Source of the DNA: Bradyrhizobium sp. CSS354
GTDB taxonomy: Bacteria; Pseudomonadota; Alphaproteobacteria; Rhizobiales; Xanthobacteraceae
Assembly (NCBI RefSeq): GCF_029051725.1
Contig: NZ_JAACFU010000004.1
Location: forward strand, 558,001 to 622,000
Direction of reading: 5' to 3'
DNA length: 64,000 nucleotides
The notes beneath the pieces were generated by a model, which did not search any database, was not told where the DNA came from, and saw nothing but the letters and a program-made list of their open reading frames with translations. Below are positions 35,674-43,942 of this stretch, one piece after another; position 1 is the stretch's first letter; each line of letters starts with the position of its first letter. The position numbers and the translations under genes are program-made.

Positions 35674-36948
35674 ATGAAACGCATCAAGATCGACAGCGTA
35701 AAACCAGGAGACATTCTCTTTACAGCACGCCCTGGAAAGATCAGTAAGGCCATTCGTTTCACGACCGATGGTGCAGTATCTCATGCGATGATCTGCGTGC
35801 AGCACGGTTCCTTTATCGACTCGACTTCGAGCGGGGTGCAGGCACGTAATCTGCAGCGTGAGCTATTTGAAGACGATGAAAAGGCGTTTCACTTCCGTCT
35901 GAAGATTCCACCTGATCGCAAGGTGCTTGAGCAGATTGTCGACTATGCTCGATCTGAAATCGGTGCACGCTATTCCAAAATCGAAGCGGCACGATCAGTC
36001 GCTGCAATCCGCAGGCCAAGATCAAGAAGACAATTCTGCTCGCGTCTGGTTGCGCGCGTATACAAGATGGCCGGCATAGAGCTTGTTTCGGACGCGGATT
36101 ACTGCTCACCCGAAGACCTGCGGCTCACCCCGCTGTTGAAAGAGCTGCCGGTAGAGTTCGAGCCGGTATCTGCCGAAGAGCTTGCATGGAGATCCGACCA
36201 ACCGAATCCGATCCAGGCCATGCATGATGCACAGAACGCTGTACTGGATGCCGCGCGTTCTGTTGATCCGGAGGTAGAGAATTTCAATGATATGTATGGC
36301 TTGCTCGTAAAGCGCCCAGAAGCTGATCAGGTGATTGCTGCCGCACTTGAGAGCAGTGGCTATCTAGACATTTGGAAGATAGAGGTCGAGGGGCATCCAT
36401 GGCGTTACTCCACTGGCCTGATGGATCTACTTTCCGCGTCGCCCGAGGCCGTACGCGACTATTGCATAGATACCGTCAAAGCGGCCTACAGCGGCGGCAT
36501 ACGTTTTGCGATCAATCTCGTGCAGCTTCGGGTGCTTCAGCAACAGCATTCGCGCGAGTCGTTCCGCCTTGTGATTGCATTGTATAAAACGCTGATAAGT
36601 AACGATCAGAACCGCAGGGAGGCGGCTTATGATTGGCTGCAAAGGCATCACCCTGATCTGCTGAAACAGCACATGGAGGAGATCGAGCCTCATACTCCAT
36701 ACTGGTGGTCGGTAATCGACCGCGTCGAACCAAGACTTGCGGCGTTATCCCGTCATGCCGTCTCCTCCGAGGATAGTACCGATGTCTGCTCCTCATGCGG
36801 GGATCACCCGGCCTACCCATACCGTTTGGTCAACGGGGCGGAGACCATGCCCGGAGTGCCATCCTTGCGTCTCTGCGATGACTGCATCGAGATTCGGCGT
36901 GGCATGGGCGACGTATTGATGCCTTTTCTATCGGGGTCTCAAAAGTGA
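35674..36948 (+). CDS. Permuted papain-like (YiiX/NlpC-P60-type) hydrolase with C-terminal Zn motif
   Basis: Protein of 424 residues. The N-terminal 160 residues are a circularly permuted NlpC/P60-like fold: PGDILFTARPG, then His37 in GAVSHAMICV, then Cys122 in RRQFCSRLVARVYKMAG. Such enzymes cleave amides or thioesters of lipids or peptides. The central 200 residues are helical and unknown. The C-terminus has CSSCGDHP and LCDDCIE, two CxxC pairs likely binding zinc. There is no signal peptide, so it acts inside the cell. ATG 35674 follows GGAG by 5 bases. Between a Fic gene and a STAND NTPase it is probably a working part of that system. Confidence 0.75.
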   Translation: MKRIKIDSVKPGDILFTARPGKISKAIRFTTDGAVSHAMICVQHGSFIDSTSSGVQARNLQRELFEDDEKAFHFRLKIPPDRKVLEQIVDYARSEIGARYSKIEAARSVAAIRRPRSRRQFCSRLVARVYKMAGIELVSDADYCSPEDLRLTPLLKELPVEFEPVSAEELAWRSDQPNPIQAMHDAQNAVLDAARSVDPEVENFNDMYGLLVKRPEADQVIAAALESSGYLDIWKIEVEGHPWRYSTGLMDLLSASPEAVRDYCIDTVKAAYSGGIRFAINLVQLRVLQQQHSRESFRLVIALYKTLISNDQNRREAAYDWLQRHHPDLLKQHMEEIEPHTPYWWSVIDRVEPRLAALSRHAVSSEDSTDVCSSCGDHPAYPYRLVNGAETMPGVPSLRLCDDCIEIRRGMGDVLMPFLSGSQK

Positions 36949-37000
36949 TCGGGAATCTAATCCGAGTGGCACACCGTCTTGGTGGACGGAGGATTTGTTC

Positions 37001-39871
37001 TTGACCCAAGCGGAGCAGCGCGGAGTCAATGTCCTAGATCCGGCACAGCTTGTTCGGATTGAAGCCGTGCATCGCGGCTACCTTTTCCAGCATTTGTACA
37101 CCGTACAGTGCCTCCTGTCGGCGGTCACGTTGTCGATGAAGAGCGTGGAGGTCGAGGGCGACGAAGACGTCGAGGTGCAGTTTGAAGGGCGGCGCATCTA
37201 CGTCCAGGTGAAGCACCGGAAAGAATCGCTCGCCTGGAACGACATTGAGGAAGCTCTCGCACGCTTCGGAGAATTGCGCGCCGTTCATAAGAGCGGTCAG
37301 CGCCACGGAGAACCGGCATTCCTCATCGTCAGCAACGCAGCTCCCAACGGTCCTCTCGCCGCTAGGCTTGCCGCGGCGGATTGGCCAGACGATGTGCGGA
37401 TCGATTGGCCGTCGGCCGATCCAGAACAGCGAATTCTGCCGGCCCCACAATCGTCGCTTATCGAAACGGCCGAGGCGGCCTGCAAACTGGCGGGGGACCT
37501 CCCGTTCTCAACACTCGCGCCACAAACTCTCGTTTGGAAGCTGGCTGGCCTTGTATCTCTTGCAGCCACCGGGGAAGACGAGAATCTGGACCACACCTTC
37601 CAGGCTGGAGAGCTCCCCAACCTTTTTGAGCAGCTCGTAATGCAGTTGCAGGATCTGCCACTGCCGCCGTCTCCCTACCGCGTGCAGGAGCACGAACCCG
37701 ACCTGTTAACCGGAGAAAGGGTCAGGCTGATCGTCGGCTATTCAGGTGCCGGCAAGACCTCGTGGCTGGCACAGTCTGCGCAACATGCTTCTGGCGCTAT
37801 GATTTACCTGGACGTCGCGGATACACCCGGTGCCGCCCTCGCCAACGCCGTTGCCCGAGAGGTTGCTGGTCGGCTGTTTCAGACGGGGGGCGGTCTTCGC
37901 GAGATTCTTTTGCCTGGCGCGTCTGGGCGAGAGATCCTTCAGCTTCTATCCCGCCGTCTGGCTGAGCGCGGAGAGATTGTCACTGTTGCCCTCGACAATG
38001 TTCACCAGTTACCTGCCGATGATTTGGGGGGGGTGATCCAGTCTGGGAGAGATATGCGCTTTGTGCTTTTGGGACGCCCCGAAGGCGAAGTCTCCACGCT
38101 GGAGGCGATTCTTGGCGTAACCCGTGAGGCCCTGCTGGGATGGGGACCAGACACAGTAGCGGCGGCAGCCCATGATCAAGGATGCCAGAGTGGTGCTGCC
38201 GATTGCCAGCGATTGATCGAACTCACTGGCGGCCTTCCGCTTTTCGTTCTAAATGCCATCTCCGTTGCAGAATCCGACTACGATGGTTCGCTGAAGCAGC
38301 TGTGCGCCGATCTTGCACGATCGGCGCATACCAGGGAAATCGCACAAGACCTCATCCTCGGGCGGGTTTTCGACCGGTTGCCAAAGGCAGTAGCTGACGT
38401 TGCCGAACTGCTAAGCCTTTGCGATGCACCACTGAGTCGCACGGAGGTACAGTCGTATGTTGCGGCAGCGAACGGGTCTGATCAGGCCGTCTTCGACAGG
38501 GCCCTTCGCCACTTGGTCAGTCAGGGGCTGCTGCAGGTTTTTGCCGACGACCGAATCAAGCTTCACGATGCAGCACGCGCAGTAGGCATGGGACGGCTAC
38601 TCCTCCACGGCACTGAGAGCGTAAAAGCGCGACGGGAAGCACTGCGAGCTGTCGTACAGAAGAGCCTTGTAGAGAACTGGCACCCGACGAAGCTATCGCT
38701 CTTCCTCCGGCTGAGTGGGGAGGTCGGTCGCCTCGATGTTCTGGTCGAAATGGCTACCGACGAGCTCTTCCACGAAATGGGTGTATGGCCCGAGGTTGAA
38801 GCTTACCTCGAACACGGCGCACAGGATGAGGCTGTTCCCCCTGATCAGCGAATAAAGGCGCTAGATGGACTGGCGTTTGCTGCCCTAAAATCTGGTTCTG
38901 AACGCGCCGGTCTGTGGCTCGACCAAATGGACGCTCTGATCATAGCCCACAATCTGGGGGCCGAGGAACAACTGCGCGTCGGCATGAAACGAATGAACTT
39001 CCTTGCCGGCGTAGGCGATCGGCGCGGCGCTATGCGTCTGGTGACGGACCTTACGCCGGTCGTGAAAACTCTCCCTCCCGGTCATCAACGTGTATTTTGG
39101 TATAACGTCGCATGCGCAGAGCTCGCATTGGGAGACGCGGAAGCTGCAGAGAAGCGCGTTCAGCCTCTAATCCGGGACTATTATGAGCTGATTGGCCTAA
39201 CGCCAGACAAGGTGATGGGAAACAATGCGCCCCAGTTGGCGCGGATGCTAAAGAAAGGGGCGAACGTCGACGATATCAAGCATCTCGCGGATTCCCTTGA
39301 CGTACTCGCCAAGGCGCTTGACGCTCAGGATCAGTTTTCTCCGCTCGCTCGTACCCACGCCTTAAAATTTTACGATCTAGCACGTGCCCCAGACTCTCTG
39401 TTCCGTGTGGGGCAGGACCTCGTGGATCAGTTCGTACGCAAGCGTGACTTCGATGGTGCGCTGAACATGATGGAGACCATCGTTCTGCCTCAGCTTCGCC
39501 AGTGGAAGCTCGCCGATTATCTGATCTCGGTCCGCTCCCAATATGCCGTCGTTCTCGCTTATTGCGAACGATATTCCGATGCTGAAGCCGAGATGGAGCG
39601 TCTTGAGCCCTATAGGAGCGGCCTTCCCCCTCTAGCGCAGGGAGAACTTGAGAACCAACGGGAGCTGATCGCAAGTCTTCGGGCGTTCGGACCGCCGCCA
39701 AAATGGGTGCCGCCTCCGGGCTTACTTGAAAGACTGGCGGATCACTTTGCAAAGCCAGATCGGATTCGGCAGACACCGGCGCGGGAATCTAAGCGCAAGA
39801 TCGGACGAAACGAACACTGTTCCTGTGGATCAGGTAAGAAGTTCAAACATTGCCATGGTCGCGCTAACTGA
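37001..39871 (+). CDS. STAND NTPase with N-terminal Cap4/DUF4297-like nuclease and C-terminal SEC-C motif
   Basis: Protein of about 956 residues. N-terminal 1-130: GYLFQHLYTVQCLL, then VEGDEDVEVQF and YVQVKHR look like the Cap4/DUF4297 restriction-type nuclease (D...QxK). Residues about 245-480: an NTPase with Walker A GYSGAGKTS and VTVALDNVH as Walker B, then a winged-helix-like part. Residues 500-900: helical TPR-like repeats. The end is GRNEHCSCGSGKKFKHCHG, a zinc-binding SEC-C motif. Nuclease, STAND and repeat sensor is the plan of NLR-like antiphage proteins. TTG 37001 lies 7 bases after GGAGGA; TTG 36995 is an alternative. Third gene of the Fic operon, ending in a hairpin. Confidence 0.8.
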   Translation: MTQAEQRGVNVLDPAQLVRIEAVHRGYLFQHLYTVQCLLSAVTLSMKSVEVEGDEDVEVQFEGRRIYVQVKHRKESLAWNDIEEALARFGELRAVHKSGQRHGEPAFLIVSNAAPNGPLAARLAAADWPDDVRIDWPSADPEQRILPAPQSSLIETAEAACKLAGDLPFSTLAPQTLVWKLAGLVSLAATGEDENLDHTFQAGELPNLFEQLVMQLQDLPLPPSPYRVQEHEPDLLTGERVRLIVGYSGAGKTSWLAQSAQHASGAMIYLDVADTPGAALANAVAREVAGRLFQTGGGLREILLPGASGREILQLLSRRLAERGEIVTVALDNVHQLPADDLGGVIQSGRDMRFVLLGRPEGEVSTLEAILGVTREALLGWGPDTVAAAAHDQGCQSGAADCQRLIELTGGLPLFVLNAISVAESDYDGSLKQLCADLARSAHTREIAQDLILGRVFDRLPKAVADVAELLSLCDAPLSRTEVQSYVAAANGSDQAVFDRALRHLVSQGLLQVFADDRIKLHDAARAVGMGRLLLHGTESVKARREALRAVVQKSLVENWHPTKLSLFLRLSGEVGRLDVLVEMATDELFHEMGVWPEVEAYLEHGAQDEAVPPDQRIKALDGLAFAALKSGSERAGLWLDQMDALIIAHNLGAEEQLRVGMKRMNFLAGVGDRRGAMRLVTDLTPVVKTLPPGHQRVFWYNVACAELALGDAEAAEKRVQPLIRDYYELIGLTPDKVMGNNAPQLARMLKKGANVDDIKHLADSLDVLAKALDAQDQFSPLARTHALKFYDLARAPDSLFRVGQDLVDQFVRKRDFDGALNMMETIVLPQLRQWKLADYLISVRSQYAVVLAYCERYSDAEAEMERLEPYRSGLPPLAQGELENQRELIASLRAFGPPPKWVPPPGLLERLADHFAKPDRIRQTPARESKRKIGRNEHCSCGSGKKFKHCHGRAN

Positions 39872-39886
39872 CGCCGGCCGTCAGTT
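39866..39886 (+). terminator. Hairpin at end of Fic/STAND operon
   Basis: AACTGACG, CCGGC, CGTCAGTT: perfect 8-bp stem overlapping the stop codon of the STAND gene. No T run follows, so it may protect the mRNA end rather than terminate alone. Confidence 0.5.
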
Positions 39887-39974
39887 GCCGGGGAAGCGTT
39901 GACGCGAATGCGCTCCGCCGTGCGCGCCTTAGTGCTAGGAGGAGTAGCGGCTCAGCGCGGACAATATTGTAACT

Positions 39975-40100
39975 ATGAACTCCGACATACTTGACCGTCT
40001 GCCGCTCCCCGAAACAGTGAAGCGCGAGGATTTTGTCCTTCCAACCAGACTGTCAGATGAGACCGAGACAGGCGGTTTGTTCGGCTTTCGCTTCGACTAG
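39975..40100 (+). CDS. Short hypothetical ORF (41 aa), possible gene fragment
   Basis: MNSDILDRLPLPETVKREDF followed by VLPTRLSDETETGGLFGFRFD. The composition is protein-like and looks like the beginning of a longer protein, so it may be what is left of a deleted gene downstream of the STAND NTPase. No family recognised; the next gene is on the opposite strand 57 bases away. Confidence 0.3.
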   Translation: MNSDILDRLPLPETVKREDFVLPTRLSDETETGGLFGFRFD

Positions 40101-40156
40101 ATTTCAAAGCTACCGGACCATTCGCAAGTCGCCGCGCGACTTCCTGAAGAGGCAGT

Positions 40157-41218
40157 CTATTCGCCGGTAGGAAGCTGCTTTCGAGGTATAGCGTTAAAGT
40201 CAACCGGCTGCAGGCCTGCGGTTTCCTCAAAGGGAAAGAACCCGTTCACAGCCACCGTTATGACTGACCCGTTCTTAACTGGCTCTTGCCCGCTGGGTTT
40301 GCCGTCCTCAGCACGGAGCTTGGCCAGAACAGTATATTTCGCATCACGGGGCCGGGCTGCAGATGACACTGTTCCGTTGACGCAATTCTCGACGGCAAGA
40401 GCAAAAAGATATTGTTCCGCGCGGTCGACCGTAATCCGACTCTGATCGATCTTTATTCCGAGGTCGAAAGAAAGCTTTGGGACGAAGATGCGCGCCAAGG
40501 CTTTCGGTATTACAAATGGACGGTCCGGCAGCAAGTTAACCGGGCGTCGAAAATATCGCGTACATGTCGCTCCTCCATTTATGATGAAGCTCTTCTCAAA
40601 GGCTGTTGAGAAGCTCTGTCGCGCTGCGTCAAAAATATATTCCTCAAGCGGCTTGCCAATCGAAACGCCGTCGCGCGCAATTGTGGGCGTTGAGCTTATC
40701 GGACCTTCAAGGCCAAACTCCAAATTCATCGTAAGGGGTGTTGCATCGGCAGGGTAGCCGACGGCTGTAACATCGTCGGATCTGACGTTGCCGATGGACA
40801 TCTGTGTCACGTGGAGAAAGACATCGACGACACGGCCGGGAAGCCCCCATTCCTCGCTGGTCAGGTCGCGAACGACGAACAGGTCTATATTCTCGTGCTG
40901 AGCTTGGGTAATTGCACCCGATTGAAATCCTCTGGTTGAGAATATCACGCCGCGAGACGCCCCGAGATCGTGCACGGCAGTTGCAAGCGAATCAACCTGC
41001 TGCCGCTCAACTTTGGAGTTCCAGAATTTACATTCAGCAATGACCAAATGCTCATAAAGGCCTTGCTTGTGTCGGAGTAAAACGTCGATTTGACGCGGGG
41101 CACCCGAACGTCCCGTCACGACGACGTCTCGTTCAACACGCACTTCTCCGGTCTCATGGAGCGAAGCGACCAACCGCTCGAAGCCGCCCCAATCCACTAC
41201 TAAGTCTGTCAAGCTCAT
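40157..41218 (-). CDS. Mrr-like restriction endonuclease-fold protein
   Basis: Protein of 353 residues. The N-terminal domain has the PD-(D/E)xK layout: Asp45 in RQIDVLLRHKQG, Glu62-x-Lys64 in VIAECKFWNSKVERQQVD, then GVIFSTRGFQSGA, as in Mrr_cat-type nucleases. The C-terminal 230 residues are beta-rich and unknown, perhaps a DNA or modification sensor. It is convergent with the STAND operon and separate from the kinase pair. A defence role (cutting modified or foreign DNA) is likely from fold and context. Confidence 0.78.
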   Translation of the reverse strand: MSLTDLVVDWGGFERLVASLHETGEVRVERDVVVTGRSGAPRQIDVLLRHKQGLYEHLVIAECKFWNSKVERQQVDSLATAVHDLGASRGVIFSTRGFQSGAITQAQHENIDLFVVRDLTSEEWGLPGRVVDVFLHVTQMSIGNVRSDDVTAVGYPADATPLTMNLEFGLEGPISSTPTIARDGVSIGKPLEEYIFDAARQSFSTAFEKSFIINGGATCTRYFRRPVNLLPDRPFVIPKALARIFVPKLSFDLGIKIDQSRITVDRAEQYLFALAVENCVNGTVSSAARPRDAKYTVLAKLRAEDGKPSGQEPVKNGSVITVAVNGFFPFEETAGLQPVDFNAIPRKQLPTGE

Positions 41219-41568
41219 CCAACAAATCTAACCCATTTCAAGCGAAGCGTCGCGCAACTCCAGTGCGCGCGGCTCTGCCGGTCCGGCGCTGGACGCAAGC
41301 GATCCGCCTGGAGCCGCCTCTAGGCCGCAAGTCCGACATGATCCGCCGCGCGAAGCGATGCGATCGGGCATGTCCCATTCTCTTGAAAGCGAGCGGCAAT
41401 GAAAGCCGCTTAGCAGCCATCGACGGTAAAATTATATCGCACAAACAATGACATAGGAGTGCCCAGTTTCATCCTCCCGGGTGTGCCAGTTAAATCAATT
41501 ACTTATTGAATTCTTCGATCCGTGCGCCGCCCACTGGGTAAGCACCGGTAAGCAGGAGAATTGCCCTC
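41219..41568. other. Intergenic interval, possible recombinase tail relic
   Basis: About 350 bases with no intact gene. AGGAGTGCCCAGTTT at 41455-41469 is the exact reverse complement of 16375-16389, which lies in the tail of the recombinase remnant; it reads GVPSF in both. This may be another recombinase end or a scar. Confidence 0.35.
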
Positions 41569-41847
41569 GTGATACGCCTAAGCTTCTTGCTCGCGGTCCT
41601 GACCGCGTCCACCAATCTCACTGAAGCATTCGCATGGGACGGCACCAATGCAGTAACCGGCTCGAGCGTCGAGATTAAGCGAGGCCAACTTGTTCGATCT
41701 GAACGAACGATTGAGGTGTATGACAGCGATCATGGCTACAAGGAATATGACGTAGACAGCATCCGGCGATTTGGCCGAACGGTCGAGATCGAGGCTACCG
41801 ACACCTCAACCGGCGAGAGCACTACGCTTCAGATGGACGGCGACTGA
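41569..41847 (+). CDS. DUF5334-family small exported protein
   Basis: Protein of 92 residues with a short signal peptide (MIRLSFLLAVLTASTNLTEA). The mature part AWDGTNAVTGSSVEIKRGQL, then LVRSERTIEVYDSDHGYKEYDVDSI has the form I associate with DUF5334. Start is GTG with AGGAG upstream (CAGGAGAATTGCCCTC). Function unknown; periplasmic location predicted. It stands alone. Confidence 0.7.
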   Translation: MIRLSFLLAVLTASTNLTEAFAWDGTNAVTGSSVEIKRGQLVRSERTIEVYDSDHGYKEYDVDSIRRFGRTVEIEATDTSTGESTTLQMDGD

Positions 41848-42320
41848 ACCAGCAATCTGGGAAGGCGCTTCCGGCACCTCGCCAAGAGGGACGACCGGCC
41901 GGGGGCAACATTGGGCGCACGACTTGTTGTGAGGCGTTGCGGATAAGTGCCGATTCAGCTACAGCGTGTCCAGGGGAATGGGGCATCTGAATGGCCAAAG
42001 CGGATGGCGGCGATCTGACAACAGCCACGCGCAAGTATGTGGAGGCCGAGCTAAGCCGCCGGCTCCAGCATATCGAGAGAACCCCTCGACTGCGACGTGA
42101 TTACCTGCATCCACGGTATCGGACCGCCCCTCGATGATCTAAGACTATCGTTGCTGCCCTGAGAGCCCTAGAGAAGCTTGCTGCTTCAGGAATGCCTGGT
42201 GAAGGTTATGATCTCGCCTCCCCCTATGGGGGTAGGATCAGCACTCCGCCGCGGCCGTCTTTGACCAAATCCAAGATGACTACTGCGCCTGAACCCAACG
42301 TAGGGCAGAATGCAAAAGAG
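41848..42320. other. Intergenic interval with a weak 48-residue ORF
   Basis: An open frame at 41991-42137 (+) could encode MAKADGGDLTTATRKYVEAE and 28 more residues, helical in style, but it has no clear ribosome site. Otherwise I see no gene or repeat here. Confidence 0.3.
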
Positions 42321-42347
42321 GCCTCGCTCATAGCGGGGCTTTTCTTT
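42313..42347. terminator. Bidirectional rho-independent terminator
   Basis: AAAAGAG, then GCCTCGCT, CAT, AGCGGGGC, then TTTTCTTT: a GC stem with A run on one side and T run on the other. It lies 56 bases after the kinase gene stop on the minus strand. Confidence 0.7.
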
Positions 42348-42402
42348 GACCTGAACGCGGGTTCTCGCTGCCTCCACCCTCCACCCACAAGTGCGGCCCA
42401 GC

Positions 42403-43866
42403 TTATTTCTGACGCCAATTCCGAGGTGTCGGCTTCTCAGGCATGGTGGAGGGAGCGTGCAACCGCCCTTCTGCGGCATCGGCGAGCCAATTGGCCCAGC
42501 GATCTATGAGCGACTCGGGATCTATTTCCTCGATTGGCCAAGCCAACTGAAATTCAGACATTCCGTTCCAGAGCGCCTTTGCAGCCTCAATACCCGGATC
42601 GGCCATGAAAGGCCGCATCGTCGTGTTTCTGCCCAGCAAAGGCGAGACCATGAAGGCGGTCTCGGCCCACTCAAATCGACCAGCCTGGAAGGCATCGCAA
42701 TACCATAGCGAATGACTTCTCCCCTCGAAGTCATATCTGTCTCGAGGAACGCGAAGAATCATTCCGGCTTGAGCTACGACATCGAATGCTGGAGCTTCCC
42801 ACTCCCAAGGAGAGGACGGCGTCTTTGTAAGAGGCACCAACTCCAGTTGAGCCGTGCCAAGCGAGATAGTGACGCCGTTCCTCTTACCTAACCTTCCCTT
42901 CTTAGCGCTCGGTGCAGCTTCTAGAATTGCTTCTGACAGTTGGCCGTACAAGCTGTCGAGCAAGGCGGAAGCGCCCTGGAACAAATCGGCGCGCTGTTCA
43001 GTCGCAGAGCGCGCGGCGGACTTTTGCCGCTCACTTTCGCTCTGTTTAGCAACCTCCCCGAGATGGGCCTCGCTGAGCCTCCCTAGACCGCCAGAGCGAT
43101 GCTGTTGTGATCGGTTCAGACGAGCAAGCAAATTAGCAGCCGAAGGCCGAGCGCCAGGAGCCTTAAAGAGCGCCTCCGTGATTAGCGCCTTAAGGACCGA
43201 GGTCCCTACATCGATTGCCGGAGGTTCCATATGCAGGTGCTGCTCTCGATAGTCCCCGATGTGAGGGCCTGGGAAAGGCTTGCGGCCGCAGAGTATTTCG
43301 AACGCCATTACGCCTAAAGCATACACGTCAACAGCTCCGGTCGCTCTCTCGGCCCGCCAGCGTTCTGGAGCAGCGTAAGGCGGACTAAGAGAATACTTCC
43401 GAGTGTCTGCTGCCGTTGTCGCCTCTGCGTATCGAGAAATGCCAAAGTCCGAGAGACACCACTTGCCATTTAGCCAGAGGACGTTTTCAGGCTTTAGGTC
43501 TCTATGGACGACCTTGCCGTCTAACTCCGTTAGGGCGGAAGCGATATCGATCAAAATCGACGTGGCGTCTGTCGTACTGAGAGGCGAGTTCGTGCTCGTC
43601 AAATGATCTCGCAGCGATTTGCTTGCGCGAGGCATGACAAGGACCCAGTGCTCGCCCTGTTCACCACTGTCTATTATTGGGACGATTCCCCGAGCCCCCT
43701 TCAAGTCGACAAACAAAAGCTCCCTGTTCGCGCCAGACGCCTTCGGGACCAACTTAACCGCAGCTCCCGATCCATCTGGGCTCTCGGCAGCAAAGACCTG
43801 GCCAAAGCCGCCGGCTCCTAGTCGCTCGCCAAGCACCCAATCCTTGTTCAGCCTGATTGTTGTCAA
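42403..43866 (-). CDS. Ser/Thr protein kinase (Hanks type)
   Basis: Protein of 487 residues. The kinase domain is complete: glycine loop GAGGFGQV (17-24), Lys38 in AAVKLV, catalytic HRDLKPEN (121-128), DFG (140-142) and APE in PPYAAPERWRAE. The 210 residues after the kinase domain are of unknown type, with no transmembrane segment, so it is a soluble kinase. It follows the HsdR-N-like gene by 76 bases on the same strand, so the pair is probably co-expressed. A kinase beside a nuclease-fold protein in a defence-like region may control or be controlled by it; this is inference. Confidence 0.88.
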   Translation of the reverse strand: MTTIRLNKDWVLGERLGAGGFGQVFAAESPDGSGAAVKLVPKASGANRELLFVDLKGARGIVPIIDSGEQGEHWVLVMPRASKSLRDHLTSTNSPLSTTDATSILIDIASALTELDGKVVHRDLKPENVLWLNGKWCLSDFGISRYAEATTAADTRKYSLSPPYAAPERWRAERATGAVDVYALGVMAFEILCGRKPFPGPHIGDYREQHLHMEPPAIDVGTSVLKALITEALFKAPGARPSAANLLARLNRSQQHRSGGLGRLSEAHLGEVAKQSESERQKSAARSATEQRADLFQGASALLDSLYGQLSEAILEAAPSAKKGRLGKRNGVTISLGTAQLELVPLTKTPSSPWEWEAPAFDVVAQAGMILRVPRDRYDFEGRSHSLWYCDAFQAGRFEWAETAFMVSPLLGRNTTMRPFMADPGIEAAKALWNGMSEFQLAWPIEEIDPESLIDRWANWLADAAEGRLHAPSTMPEKPTPRNWRQK

Positions 43867-43942
43867 CGAGCGCCGCTCCTGATCCTTTTAAGCCCGCGAC
43901 CGCCAAACGGCGATACTCCCGATGCCGCATCCCAATCTTTGC

